Assembly (NCBI GenBank): GCA_964609085.1
Contig: CAZSRZ010000031.1
Span: 1 to 45,760 of the forward strand
Direction: 5' to 3'
Length of the DNA stretch: 45,760 nt
Source: JANPLG01 sp964609085
GTDB taxonomy: Bacteria; Armatimonadota; SYMT01
Part shown: one piece after another, positions 23,916-31,994 of the stretch
Numbering within the stretch: position 1 is the first letter of the stretch
How the letters are laid out: every line of letters begins with the position of its first letter
Program-made: the position numbers and the translations under genes
The notes under the pieces: generated by a model
Databases searched by the model: none
What the model saw: only the letters and a program-made list of their open reading frames with translations
What the model was told of the DNA's origin: nothing

Positions 23916-25112
23916 TCAGCCGGTGCCGGGGCGCTTGCTGCCGTTGGCGTCCAACTGGATGAGCCCGCCAGGCACCTCGGGCTGGGGTAGCTTCTCCGAG
24001 TCCAGGGCGAAATGGGCCGGTTGGGGCACAGCGCGCGTCTGCCGCCACACCTTCCCACCGACCATCGCCCGCGCCAGTTGCATTGGCTGGAAGACGATGC
24101 TCGGCCACAGGAAAACCTCGTTGGTGCAATAGCACTCTCTGCGGGCAATAGATGCTCGCAACTCATGCGCTTCATCTGAATTCCAGATCTCCGGAAACGA
24201 TCGCTCCCGAAGATTCCCCAGTGGCGGGTGGTTTTCACAGACACTGACGTCACCGTTGGCGTAGATGACGGCATTCATCACCCCGGCTCTGCAGGGCACC
24301 ACCTGGCGCTGCTCCTTGACGGTACGCGTTTTGGCCCACTGGAGCATCGGCTCCACGATGGCTCCGTACCGTCCTTCCTCGCGGGGAGCCCACAGCCCGC
24401 GCAGGTAACCGTACAGATCTTCGTATTGCTTGAGAGAAGGTCCGTTCAGCGACGGATCCTTTCGATCTCCACGGATGATGGCAAGGTTGTGATGGTCCAT
24501 TTTTGGACACCGGTCATACAGGTACTTCGTGAGCTGCTGGATCTCCCCCATGTTCACGTCGGTTGCCGTTGAGATGGAGTGGATCCTCAGCCTGGGATCG
24601 CTCTTTTGCAACTCAACCAGTGCGTCGTACGTTTCCATGGATCGCTCGAATGAACCTGGTAGTCCACGAAACCTGTCATGGAATTCGGCCATGCCGTCGA
24701 GGGATAGCTCCACTACAAAGAGCCGGAGTTGTGGGCTCTCTAGAGTTGCCTTTACTTGCTTAATGGTGCGTTCTGTGTACCAACCATTTGAGGGTACATA
24801 GATCTGTTGCACATGATTATGTTCGATGAACTGACGACAAATCTCCGCAAAGTCCTTACGGATGAACGGTTCGCCACCGGACAGATTCAAGTTTTCGATT
24901 CTCCCCATGGATCGGGAGAGCGCGAACAGTTCGTCCTGAGTCAGATCGGTCTTCTGATTAAGGTTTCTCCAATAGAAGCAATGGTCGCACTTCATATTGC
25001 ATATGGAGTTAATAAACAGAATCAGAAACGGGGGCGTATCGATGGGGGCATAGTTCCGACGCGTCAGCTCGACGTGTCGCTTGATTCGCTCTGGGAAACT
25101 CATCACCTGCAT
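23916..25112 (-). CDS. Radical SAM/SPASM domain protein of the polysaccharide locus
   Basis: This is a 398-residue radical SAM enzyme. Seen: CNMKCDHC at 38-45, the CxxxCxxC cluster that binds [4Fe-4S] and SAM, then LNLSGGEPFIRKD at 75-87 with the GGEP motif. The C-terminal SPASM-type region has Cys274, Cys292, Cys327 and Cys329 as candidate auxiliary-cluster ligands, in CRAGVMNAVIYANGDVSVCE and ECYC. A shorter tail without cysteines follows. ATG at 25112 has GGGAG six bases upstream. The 5' part (about 24500-25080) is richer in A and T than its surroundings. No precursor peptide gene is nearby, so a glycan, lipid or nucleotide sugar is a more likely substrate than a peptide. It abuts the Gfo/Idh gene. 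Confidence 0.85.
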   Translation of the reverse strand: MQVMSFPERIKRHVELTRRNYAPIDTPPFLILFINSICNMKCDHCFYWRNLNQKTDLTQDELFALSRSMGRIENLNLSGGEPFIRKDFAEICRQFIEHNHVQQIYVPSNGWYTERTIKQVKATLESPQLRLFVVELSLDGMAEFHDRFRGLPGSFERSMETYDALVELQKSDPRLRIHSISTATDVNMGEIQQLTKYLYDRCPKMDHHNLAIIRGDRKDPSLNGPSLKQYEDLYGYLRGLWAPREEGRYGAIVEPMLQWAKTRTVKEQRQVVPCRAGVMNAVIYANGDVSVCENHPPLGNLRERSFPEIWNSDEAHELRASIARRECYCTNEVFLWPSIVFQPMQLARAMVGGKVWRQTRAVPQPAHFALDSEKLPQPEVPGGLIQLDANGSKRPGTG

Positions 25113-25146
25113 GGTTCGCTCCCGTTCTCCGGCCTCAGGCAGTATT

Positions 25147-26082
25147 TCATCGCCACTCTTCCAGGCTGTTTCCAGGCCCCAGAACGTATCCGACCAGCTC
25201 TCCCGCGGACCAACTCACGGCGAAGAGCCCAATCCACGGAAGTGCAATGAGGAACCGCGCCGTGCAGCGTCCGCGCTGGAGAACTCCGCGCAGGAGCCTC
25301 ACCACGATTACCCACGGGAGGAGCCCGCTCAATCCGGCCAGCAGTGCTCGCTTCCCGACGTGGCCCCCGGCGGTCCTCATGGCAGCGAACCCGCGGCCGT
25401 GCAGGAACGGCACCTTCGTCACGTGACGAACTGCCCACGAGTTGACATTCTTCACCATCAACTCGGGCTCGGCCAGCAGTTTGCGACCCTGCGCCAGCAG
25501 ACGCGCGTGAGCGAACACCTCGTAGAAGCCAGCGACCTCAGTTCCCACGGGTACCCCACCGTCGGCGAGTAGGGCTAACAGGTCCGCCCGACGGTAGATG
25601 ACATTATTGCCGGGGAGCGCCGGGACTATTCCCGAGAAGGGTGGGGAGAATCGACCGTACTCACAGAAAAACACCGCCCAGTCCAGGGGCTTCCGGTAGT
25701 CACCCGGCTCGATGGGGCCACCCATGGCGCCGACGTCCTCTGCACTCTTCCTCACTGCCGCGGCCCACCAACTCTCCGAGATCACGCAGTCGTCTTCGAT
25801 CAATGCGATGGACTGTCCGCGTGCCGCCTCGATCCCCAGGCTTCTCATCTGCGGAACCGTCGTTTGGTCCGACGCCGCAACCCAGCGGATGCCGGGATAC
25901 CGCGGTCGCAGCTTGTCCACAGTATCGGCCACCCGGGCTTCCGGTCCGACAACCACTATCTCGCCTGCCGGGCTCGGCACTCGATCGGAGAGCGCCTGGA
26001 GGCAGCGTTCCAGCACCGGCCGGCCGTAGAGACACACCACCACCACAGAGAGAACCGGTAGCTGTCCTGACTGGATGTTCAT
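25147..26082 (-). CDS. GT2-like glycosyltransferase, SWAxGE family (paralogue C)
   Basis: This is a 311-residue family member. Seen: LSVVVVCLYGRPVLERCLQAL at 11-31, EIVVVGPEARVADT at 41-54, SIALIEDDCVISESWW at 91-106 with an acidic EDD triad (96-98), CEYGRFSPPF at 140-149, GNNVIYRRAD at 158-167, HGRGFAAMRTAGG at 228-240, a hydrophobic region, and VSWSAGELVGYVLGPG at 289-304. The chosen start is ATG at 26082, which shares its A with the stop of the upstream paralogue (TGATG). It lies 34 bp before the radical SAM gene on the same strand. Sequence similarity to paralogues A, B and D is clear by eye but low enough to suggest old duplication. Confidence 0.8.
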   Translation of the reverse strand: MNIQSGQLPVLSVVVVCLYGRPVLERCLQALSDRVPSPAGEIVVVGPEARVADTVDKLRPRYPGIRWVAASDQTTVPQMRSLGIEAARGQSIALIEDDCVISESWWAAAVRKSAEDVGAMGGPIEPGDYRKPLDWAVFFCEYGRFSPPFSGIVPALPGNNVIYRRADLLALLADGGVPVGTEVAGFYEVFAHARLLAQGRKLLAEPELMVKNVNSWAVRHVTKVPFLHGRGFAAMRTAGGHVGKRALLAGLSGLLPWVIVVRLLRGVLQRGRCTARFLIALPWIGLFAVSWSAGELVGYVLGPGNSLEEWR

Positions 26083-26984
26083 CAGTAGAACAGCCGGGAA
26101 CAGGACCGGCGGCTCCCCGCGAGGTAACCACAGAACTCCCCCCACGCCCAACTCGTGAACAACAGGGCCTGTAGAACCCCTGTCTGCAGGAACCGGGTGC
26201 GATAGACACCCTTACATCGGATGGCCGTCCAGAGCCTCCACAGGAAGACCATCGGCAGGAGCGGCGCCAGCGCGGCTCGAAGAGCGCGCTCACGTCGGGG
26301 CGCGTGCGCCGTTCGCATGGCTGCGAAACACCTCCCGTGGTCATACCTGCTGCGGAAGAATTCTGCGAACGGGATGGGCTTGTATAGCCGAACCGCCATC
26401 GCCGGCTCCAGCCACAGCGCAGGCCCCTGGGCACCCAGGTCCCAGTTCACGAAAGTCTTCCAAAAGCCCTCACGGGCTAGATGCTCCACATCACCCAGTG
26501 CGCCGCGCTTGTAGGAGATGTTGCTTCCGGGGAGGATGGAGACCTCGCCTGCCGCAAGCGGCGGGGCGAATCCTCCGTACTCATTCACATAAATGGCCCA
26601 GGCCGTCAAACATGGCCGTTGCTCTTCATAGAAGTCCACCATACCGCCGATGACCGGATGCTGGTGTTGGAGGTGAGCCTGCAACACGGCCTCGACCCAG
26701 CCGACATCGACGACGGAGTAGGGGTCCAGGATGGCAACGACCTCGCCGGAGGATGCCGCGATCGCATGACCGCGCAATTGGGCCAGAGTCAGGGGCTGCT
26801 CGAAATGAAGGAGCCGAACCATCGGGAAGGCCTCCGCGACGTGCCTTTCCGTTCCGTCGGTCGAGCTATCGGCGAGGATCACCTCCGCGAGTCGATCACT
26901 GCATTGCGCTACCAGGGCCGCGAGGCAGACGCGGATGGGTTCGCCTGGATTGTGGGACGCGATAATCACCGACAGGGGGATCAT
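26082..26984 (-). CDS. GT2-like glycosyltransferase, SWAxGE family (paralogue D, DxD altered)
   Basis: This is a 300-residue family member and the first gene of the D-C-radical SAM-Gfo/Idh-B run. Seen: PLSVIIASHNPGEPIRVCLAAL at 3-24 (as two parts around HNPG), EVILADSSTDGTERH at 34-48, VVAILDPYSVVDVGW at 82-96 where the metal motif is reduced to one Asp, NEYGGFAPPL at 134-143, GSNISYKRG at 153-161, YDHGRCFAAMRTAH at 214-227, and TSWAWGEFCGYLAG at 277-290. ATG at 26984 is chosen because the fold begins there; an in-frame TTG at 27023 would add 13 residues. No good ribosome site is seen for either. Confidence 0.78.
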   Translation of the reverse strand: MIPLSVIIASHNPGEPIRVCLAALVAQCSDRLAEVILADSSTDGTERHVAEAFPMVRLLHFEQPLTLAQLRGHAIAASSGEVVAILDPYSVVDVGWVEAVLQAHLQHQHPVIGGMVDFYEEQRPCLTAWAIYVNEYGGFAPPLAAGEVSILPGSNISYKRGALGDVEHLAREGFWKTFVNWDLGAQGPALWLEPAMAVRLYKPIPFAEFFRSRYDHGRCFAAMRTAHAPRRERALRAALAPLLPMVFLWRLWTAIRCKGVYRTRFLQTGVLQALLFTSWAWGEFCGYLAGSRRSCSRLFY

Positions 26985-27242
26985 GTCCAAGTCCGTCCGC
27001 GCCTCGCCACGGGTGTCCCGCAACCCGGATAGGATAACATGACACCCCCTGGGCTAGAAACTTTGAGGAGGTAAACCTCGGAGCGGAGCCAGTGGTAGTC
27101 GCCGCCGAGCGCACCGATTGCACCTCGTGGCCATTGAGGCCATCTGGCCTCACGTCCCGGGTACCAGATTTCCCGGCACAGCCGGACCACTACTTTTCCC
27201 CTACCCCTGGCCGCACAGGGTTCCCGACGGTGTCTTCCAAAG
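26985..27242. other. Divergent intergenic region between paralogue D and the GT-C gene
   Basis: About 260 bp separate two outward-facing genes and should contain both promoters. A 7-bp stem, TGAGGCC/GGCCTCA at 27135-27152 with an ATCT loop, is the only clear inverted repeat. I could not pick a convincing -35/-10 pair. Confidence 0.4.
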
Positions 27243-28659
27243 TTGAGCTCCGATGAACCCCTGGCCGACGTTGCTCGGCTTCCGCGCGCCCTGGCGTTCG
27301 TGGATCGCTGGGCATCATGGGTTTGCGTGTGCCTGCTTCTCAGCTCGCTGATCGACCGCCTGCCCTGGCTGGGGCGCTTTCCGCTTCCTACCTCGGATGA
27401 CACGCTCTTCGCCTATCCGGCCATTCAGTTTCTGCAAGGCCATGGGTTGGTTTGGAGGATCAGTCACGCCGCGCCGGGGGGCGATGCGATCTTCGCCTAT
27501 CACGGCCCCTTTCTGCCCCGCCTGAATGTGCTGACGTTTGGGCTGTTCGGGCCATCGCTCTTCCTGGCACGGCTGCCTCAACTGTTGGCTGCCCATCTCG
27601 CCATTGCGCTTCTCTGCGGGTTCCTCATTCGAAGCCGACGGCGAATCCCAGCGCTCATCCTGGCGGTTTGGTGGCTCGGGGACCGAGCATCCCAGGAGGT
27701 TGTTCTGGGTCGCCCGGACGGCATCGCCTTCCTNNNNNNNNNNNNNNNNNNNNNNNNNNNNNNNNNNNNNNNNNNNNNNNNNNNNNNNNNNNNNNNNNNN
27801 NNNNNNNNNNNNNNNNNNNNNNNNNNNNNNNNNCTTCCTTTGCTGGCTGCCACATCCCGGCGTCGCGCTGGAGCAGTTCCGTTGGTATCTACACCTTTCG
27901 ACCTACTTTGCCGATCCTCTGGTCAATTCCGAGTATCAGTCCCGGGTGATGCGATGGGCATGGATGTGGATCCCCATGCTCTACGCACTGACGGCGCTCG
28001 TTCTCATTCCCAGGGCCATCCAACTCTGGCTTCGCCGCGCGGAACAGCCGGATACTGACCAACGGTTTCTCGCCGTGGCTTTGGCTGCACTCTCCGTAAC
28101 AGGGATCGGCATCCTGCTGCTTGGGCCTGGCGTCCCTTATTACCTCGTTTACTTCACGGTGTGGCCCATACTCGGATCGCTGCTTGCCCTTGCGGACGGA
28201 AGATCACTCTTGCCACGGGCGGCGAGTTGGCTCGTCGCCCTGGCGGTCGTCGTCGCCTGGATCCCCGGGTTTGCCTGGAATGCGTTTCGGCTTCGGGAAA
28301 TCCCGATCCTGGGCACGGCTGCAGATCCGTCCGCCTTCCGTGAGCAGTTGAGACTCTCCATCCCTGACAGTGCCCGAATCTCCATCTCGACCGAGCTGTT
28401 CTGGCTCACGTCCGGGACGGACCGACCGGCAAGACCGCTTCCCTTCGTGGACAGCGCCCAGGCCGCCCCGCCGGACGAGTGGATCGTGCTGACGCAACTG
28501 GACTGGGAACGCTCGCTGCGGCGACTCCCGAAGCAGCACAACCTCCGACGGCGGCGCGTTGCTCACTCCGGTGGGATCTTCCCTGCAAACAAATACCTGA
28601 ACACCGGTTTTGTAGTTCTAGCGCCTATCTCGATTGCCCCCTCGGCGGACACGCCGTGA
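27243..28659 (+). CDS. GT-C-type membrane glycosyltransferase (GT39-like), interrupted by assembly gap
   Basis: Two pieces of one membrane protein flank 100 N. The left piece (27243-27733, about 163 residues) has a first helix, then GRFPLPTSDDTLFAYPAIQFLQ in two parts around SDD, the acidic pair of the first external loop in GT-C enzymes, and further helices. The right piece (27834-28659, about 275 residues) has helices around ALTALVLIPRAIQLW, VTGIGILLLGPGVPYYLVYF and WPILGSLLALA, then a soluble C-terminal domain. The two pieces are in different frames relative to the N run, which fits a gap of unknown true size better than a frameshift. The start is uncertain (TTG 27243; a GTG further in is possible). 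It overlaps the next gene by 4 bp (GTGA). Confidence 0.7.
27734..27833. other. Assembly gap (100 N)
   Basis: A run of exactly 100 N, the usual placeholder for a gap of unknown length. It removes part of the GT-C gene, so gene order across it depends on scaffolding. Confidence 0.98.
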
Positions 28660-29825
28660 AGATTGGCATCGACGGAGGCTGCTGGGCCAACCAGCGCGGC
28701 TACGGCCGCTATACCCGGAACCTCTTGACAGCCCTGGCTGCCCTGCCCGGGGATGAGGAGTACCTGTTTTTCGGCGATGCCGAGACCAACGCCGACCCCA
28801 GCCTACCCTGCCGATTTCAGCGCGTGACCGTGGACGTTGCGCCACCCTCGACGGCTGCGGCTGCTTCCGGGAGTCGCAGCCCGCGCGACGTGGCCCGGAT
28901 GTCCCTCGCCGTCGCACGTCATCCTCTGGATCTGCTCTTCTTCCCCAGCGCCTACACCTTCTTCCCTCTCCTCCGGCGGATTCGCGCGATCGTGACGATC
29001 CACGACGTCATCGCCGAGCACCATCCCGCCCACGTGTTTGCGGACGTGCGCGGCCGGCTGTTCTGGCGGCTCAAGCAGTGGCTGGCGATCCGGCAGGCGA
29101 CGCGCATCCTCACCGTTTCCGAGCACGCTCGAGTGGGGATCGAATCCTACTTCCACCTGCCGAAGGACAGCGTCAGCGTCATCGTTGAGGCGGCCGACCC
29201 GGTCTTTCGCCCCGTCGAGCGGCCCGACGTGCTGGCCGGGCTTCGCCGACGCTTCGCCCTGTCGGCAGATTGCCGTTACTTCCTCTATGTCGGGGGCATC
29301 AGCCCGCACAAGAACCTAGGGATGCTGGTGGCTGCGTTCCAGCAGCTCGTGCAGTCAACCGAGCACGCCGAACTCCATCTGCTGCTGGTAGGGGACTATG
29401 AGCGAGATGTGTTCCTCTCGTGCTACGCCGACCTTCGGTGCCAGATCGACGCCCACCACCTGGAAAACCGAGTCCACTTCACCGGCTATGTGGATGATGA
29501 GGACCTCGTGGTGCTTTACGGCGGCGCCATAGCCACGATCCTGCCGTCCCTGGAGGAGGGATTCGGGTTGCCGGCTTTTGAGTCGGCAGCGTGCGGGACC
29601 CCGGTGATTGTCAGCGAGTGCGGTCCAGCGGCCACGCTCCTTGAGGGAGGTGTCTTGGCGATCGACCCCTTGCGGGCAAACCAATTGACGGAGGGGATGC
29701 TGCGCCTGGTGTCCAACCCCGACCTGCGAGCCGAACTCGCCCAAAACATCCGTGCCCGATCCGCCGACTTCACGTGGACGGCGGCTGCCGAATCGCTCCA
29801 ATCTCTGTTTCGCGAAACTGCCTGA
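28656..29825 (+). CDS. GT4-family glycosyltransferase
   Basis: This is a 389-residue GT-B retaining glycosyltransferase, cytoplasmic or membrane-associated. Seen: KIGIDGGCWANQRGYGRYTRN at the N-terminus (donor-side glycine loop, in two parts around NQRG), IVTIHDVIAEHHP at 112-124, LTVSEHARVGI at 152-162, YVGGISPHKNLGML at 211-224, VHFTGYVDDEDL at 273-284 and EGFGLPAFE at 301-309, the EX7E nucleotide-sugar motif. GTPVIVSECG follows. The fold order matches mannosyl- and rhamnosyltransferases such as WbaZ or MtfB. GTG at 28656 overlaps the stop of the GT-C gene as GTGA, a coupling signal. It is the second gene of a four-gene plus-strand unit. Specificity is unknown. Confidence 0.88.
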   Translation: MKIGIDGGCWANQRGYGRYTRNLLTALAALPGDEEYLFFGDAETNADPSLPCRFQRVTVDVAPPSTAAAASGSRSPRDVARMSLAVARHPLDLLFFPSAYTFFPLLRRIRAIVTIHDVIAEHHPAHVFADVRGRLFWRLKQWLAIRQATRILTVSEHARVGIESYFHLPKDSVSVIVEAADPVFRPVERPDVLAGLRRRFALSADCRYFLYVGGISPHKNLGMLVAAFQQLVQSTEHAELHLLLVGDYERDVFLSCYADLRCQIDAHHLENRVHFTGYVDDEDLVVLYGGAIATILPSLEEGFGLPAFESAACGTPVIVSECGPAATLLEGGVLAIDPLRANQLTEGMLRLVSNPDLRAELAQNIRARSADFTWTAAAESLQSLFRETA

Positions 29826-29832
29826 CCTCGCG

Positions 29833-31149
29833 ATGCGCTTCTGCATGATCACGACCTTCTACCCCCCATGGTCCTTCGGGGGGGATGGGATCTTCGTGCA
29901 GCGGCTCTCGCACGCACTGGTCGCGCGACACCACGAAGTCACGGTTATCCACCACCCGGATGCCTACGAAGCGCTTGCCCGGCCACCGTATCATGCCCGG
30001 CCACCGAGTGCTCCACCTCCTATCGAGGGCCTGCGAGTCGAGGGCCTGCGCACACGCTCCCCTCTGCTCACCCTCATCGCCATCCAACAGACCGGGCGGC
30101 CGATGGGCATCGCCCACCAGCTTCGCTCCGTGGTTGAGGGGTCGGAGTTCGACGTGATCCACTTCCACAACACCTCGCTGATCGGCGGGCCGGCCGTGCT
30201 CGCCGAGGGTCACGGCGTCAAGCTCTATACGACCCACGAACACTGGCTGGTCTGCCCGACCCATGTTCTTTTCAAGTTTCAGCGACAGCCTTGCCACCAG
30301 AAGAGTTGTCTGGCATGTCAACTCAGCTACCGCCGACCCCCGCAGTGGTGGCGCGGCACCGGACTGATGCGCCAATCACTCCGTCACCTGGATGCCCTGA
30401 TCTCCCCGAGCGAGTTCACTCGCGGTCGCCACCGCCGCGACGGGATCGAGTCACCCATGGCAGTCATCCCCCACTTTTGCCCCGACGGCGCCCTCCTCGG
30501 TCAAACGACCTCTCAACCGCCGACCTCCGGCAGGCCCTTCTTCCTCTTTGGAGGCCGATTGGAGAAGCTGAAGGGGTTGCAGTCCGTCATCCCGACCTTC
30601 CGGGACCTGGGCGACGTGGATCTGCTGATCGCCGGCTCGGGCGACCACGAGCCGGAACTGCGACGGATCGCCGGCGACGCCCCAAACATCCGATTCCTGG
30701 GGCGAGTCTCGCCCGAGCAATACCTCGCCCTGGCGGCAGAGGCCAGGGCAGTCATCGTTCCGTCCATCGGTTTCGAGACCTTCGGACAGGTTGTCATCGA
30801 GGCGTTCTCCGTCGGCACCCCCGTGATTGCCCGACGGCTCGGGCCTCTTCCCGAACTGGTTGAAGCTGCGGACGGCGGCCTACTGTTCGAAGACACCGAA
30901 CAGTTTCGCCGGTGCGTGCTCTCCATGGCGCATGACACTCTTCTCCGACAGCGGATGTCAGAGAGATCCCGAGCTGCGTTCCAGCGGCACTGGTCTGAAG
31001 CAGCGCATATGAACAGGTACTTCTCCCTGATCGAAGAGATCCGCTCGCTCCGTCGAGCCGGCGGGGAACCCCAGGGCACGCCCGGCTGGGTAGAGCGCCT
31101 GGAGTCGAGATGGACCGTAGCTGAGAGCGGGCAGGCCGCCCATGCCTGA
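29833..31149 (+). CDS. GT4-family glycosyltransferase with N-domain cysteine cluster
   Basis: This is a second GT-B enzyme of 438 residues. Seen: MITTFYPPWSFGGDGIFVQRL at the N-terminus (in two parts around GGDG), VIHFHNTSLIGG at 108-119, TTHEHWLVCPTH at 133-144, four cysteines at 141, 154, 159 and 162 resembling the CxxC-type insert of some GT4 proteins, FFLFGGRLEKLKG at 236-248, RFLGRVSPEQYLALAAEA and EDTFG-like SIGFETFGQVVIE at 311-323 with EX7E Glu315 and Glu323. ATG at 29833 lies 7 bp past the previous stop. A small in-frame tandem repeat encodes IEGLRVEGLR near residue 64-73. It overlaps the methyltransferase by 8 bp. Confidence 0.88.
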   Translation: MRFCMITTFYPPWSFGGDGIFVQRLSHALVARHHEVTVIHHPDAYEALARPPYHARPPSAPPPIEGLRVEGLRTRSPLLTLIAIQQTGRPMGIAHQLRSVVEGSEFDVIHFHNTSLIGGPAVLAEGHGVKLYTTHEHWLVCPTHVLFKFQRQPCHQKSCLACQLSYRRPPQWWRGTGLMRQSLRHLDALISPSEFTRGRHRRDGIESPMAVIPHFCPDGALLGQTTSQPPTSGRPFFLFGGRLEKLKGLQSVIPTFRDLGDVDLLIAGSGDHEPELRRIAGDAPNIRFLGRVSPEQYLALAAEARAVIVPSIGFETFGQVVIEAFSVGTPVIARRLGPLPELVEAADGGLLFEDTEQFRRCVLSMAHDTLLRQRMSERSRAAFQRHWSEAAHMNRYFSLIEEIRSLRRAGGEPQGTPGWVERLESRWTVAESGQAAHA

Positions 31150-31924
31150 CGGACCGGTCGCCCCGCTCATCTTCGAGCCCGAGTACTACGCCCGCATGCG
31201 GCAGCTCGAGGCCAATAGTTGGTGGAATTCCGCCATGCGCGAGGTGATGGCAGCCATGCTTCACGATCACAGGCTGGCGTCGTCGGGCCGGATGCTCGAC
31301 ATCGGCTGTGGCTCCGGGCAGACGATGAGCTGGTTTCAGGAGACGCACGGCGGGTGGACTGCGGCCGGCATCGACATATCTCCCGATGCAGTGCAGGCGG
31401 CCCATCAAGCAGGCCTCACCGTGGCGCTCGGATCCGCCACCGAGCTGCCCTTTCCGGACGAGAGCGCCGAACTTATTGTCTCACTCGACGTGCTGCAGCA
31501 CCTCCCCCTTGACGGAGGCGACCGACTCGCGCTGGCCGAGTTCCGCCGCGCCCTGGTGCCCGGGGGCCTGCTCTTTCTTCGTACCAACGCCCAGGCGTTT
31601 CCGCGAACCGTCGATGACCCCATCCACAACTTCCACAAATACCAACCGGGGGAGCTCAAGACCAAGCTGACAGACAGCGGTTTCCAGGTGCTCCGTCTCG
31701 GCCGCATCAACGCCCTGCTGGGTCTCGCCGAGATCGCCCGCGAACTGCGTGCCACGCGACACCAGGGCGACGGGTACCATGGCATCCTCGCCGAACCGCC
31801 CGCGCACCGCGGAGCCGGCTGGAGAGCCAAGCACCGCTGGCTCCGCCTGGAGGGGACATTGCTCCGCCGCGGCTTCCGACTCCCTCTCGGCCGCACCATC
31901 CTGGCGCTGGCCCGTAAGGCGTGA
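31142..31924 (+). CDS. Class I SAM-dependent methyltransferase
   Basis: This is a 260-residue cytoplasmic methyltransferase. Seen: GRMLDIGCGSGQTMSWF at 49-65 (motif I), AAGIDISPDAVQAA (motif II acidic residue), LGSATELPFPDESAELIVSLDVLQHL (motifs III-IV, in pieces) and RALVPGGLLFLRTNA (motif VI). This Methyltransf_11/25 arrangement is common for O-methylation of glycan ends or small molecules. A basic, Arg-rich C-terminal region (about 215-260) may touch membrane or glycan. ATG at 31142 overlaps the GT4 gene end by 8 bp, making it the last gene of the plus-strand unit; a terminal methyl cap on the glycan is a reasonable inference. The 70 bp to the next convergent gene shows no strong hairpin. 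Confidence 0.88.
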   Translation: MPDGPVAPLIFEPEYYARMRQLEANSWWNSAMREVMAAMLHDHRLASSGRMLDIGCGSGQTMSWFQETHGGWTAAGIDISPDAVQAAHQAGLTVALGSATELPFPDESAELIVSLDVLQHLPLDGGDRLALAEFRRALVPGGLLFLRTNAQAFPRTVDDPIHNFHKYQPGELKTKLTDSGFQVLRLGRINALLGLAEIARELRATRHQGDGYHGILAEPPAHRGAGWRAKHRWLRLEGTLLRRGFRLPLGRTILALARKA

Positions 31925-31994
31925 TGGTTTCCGTGCCGAACCAGTGAACGATCTGGCTGGGGCGGCGTGGGACACCCCGAAACTGGCTTTCCGG

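Noticed and set aside
18990..27200. Shared leader element upstream of paralogue A and the GT-C gene (both have GGAGGT(A/G)AACC and a GTACC...CCGGC...GACCAC string)
   Set aside because: The spacing between the similar parts differs (about 33 versus 94 bases) and the matches are short, so chance is likely.
30030..30070. Tandem repeat CGAGGGCCTGCG in the second GT4 gene
   Set aside because: There are only two copies of about 15 bp, in frame; this is simple internal duplication, not an array.
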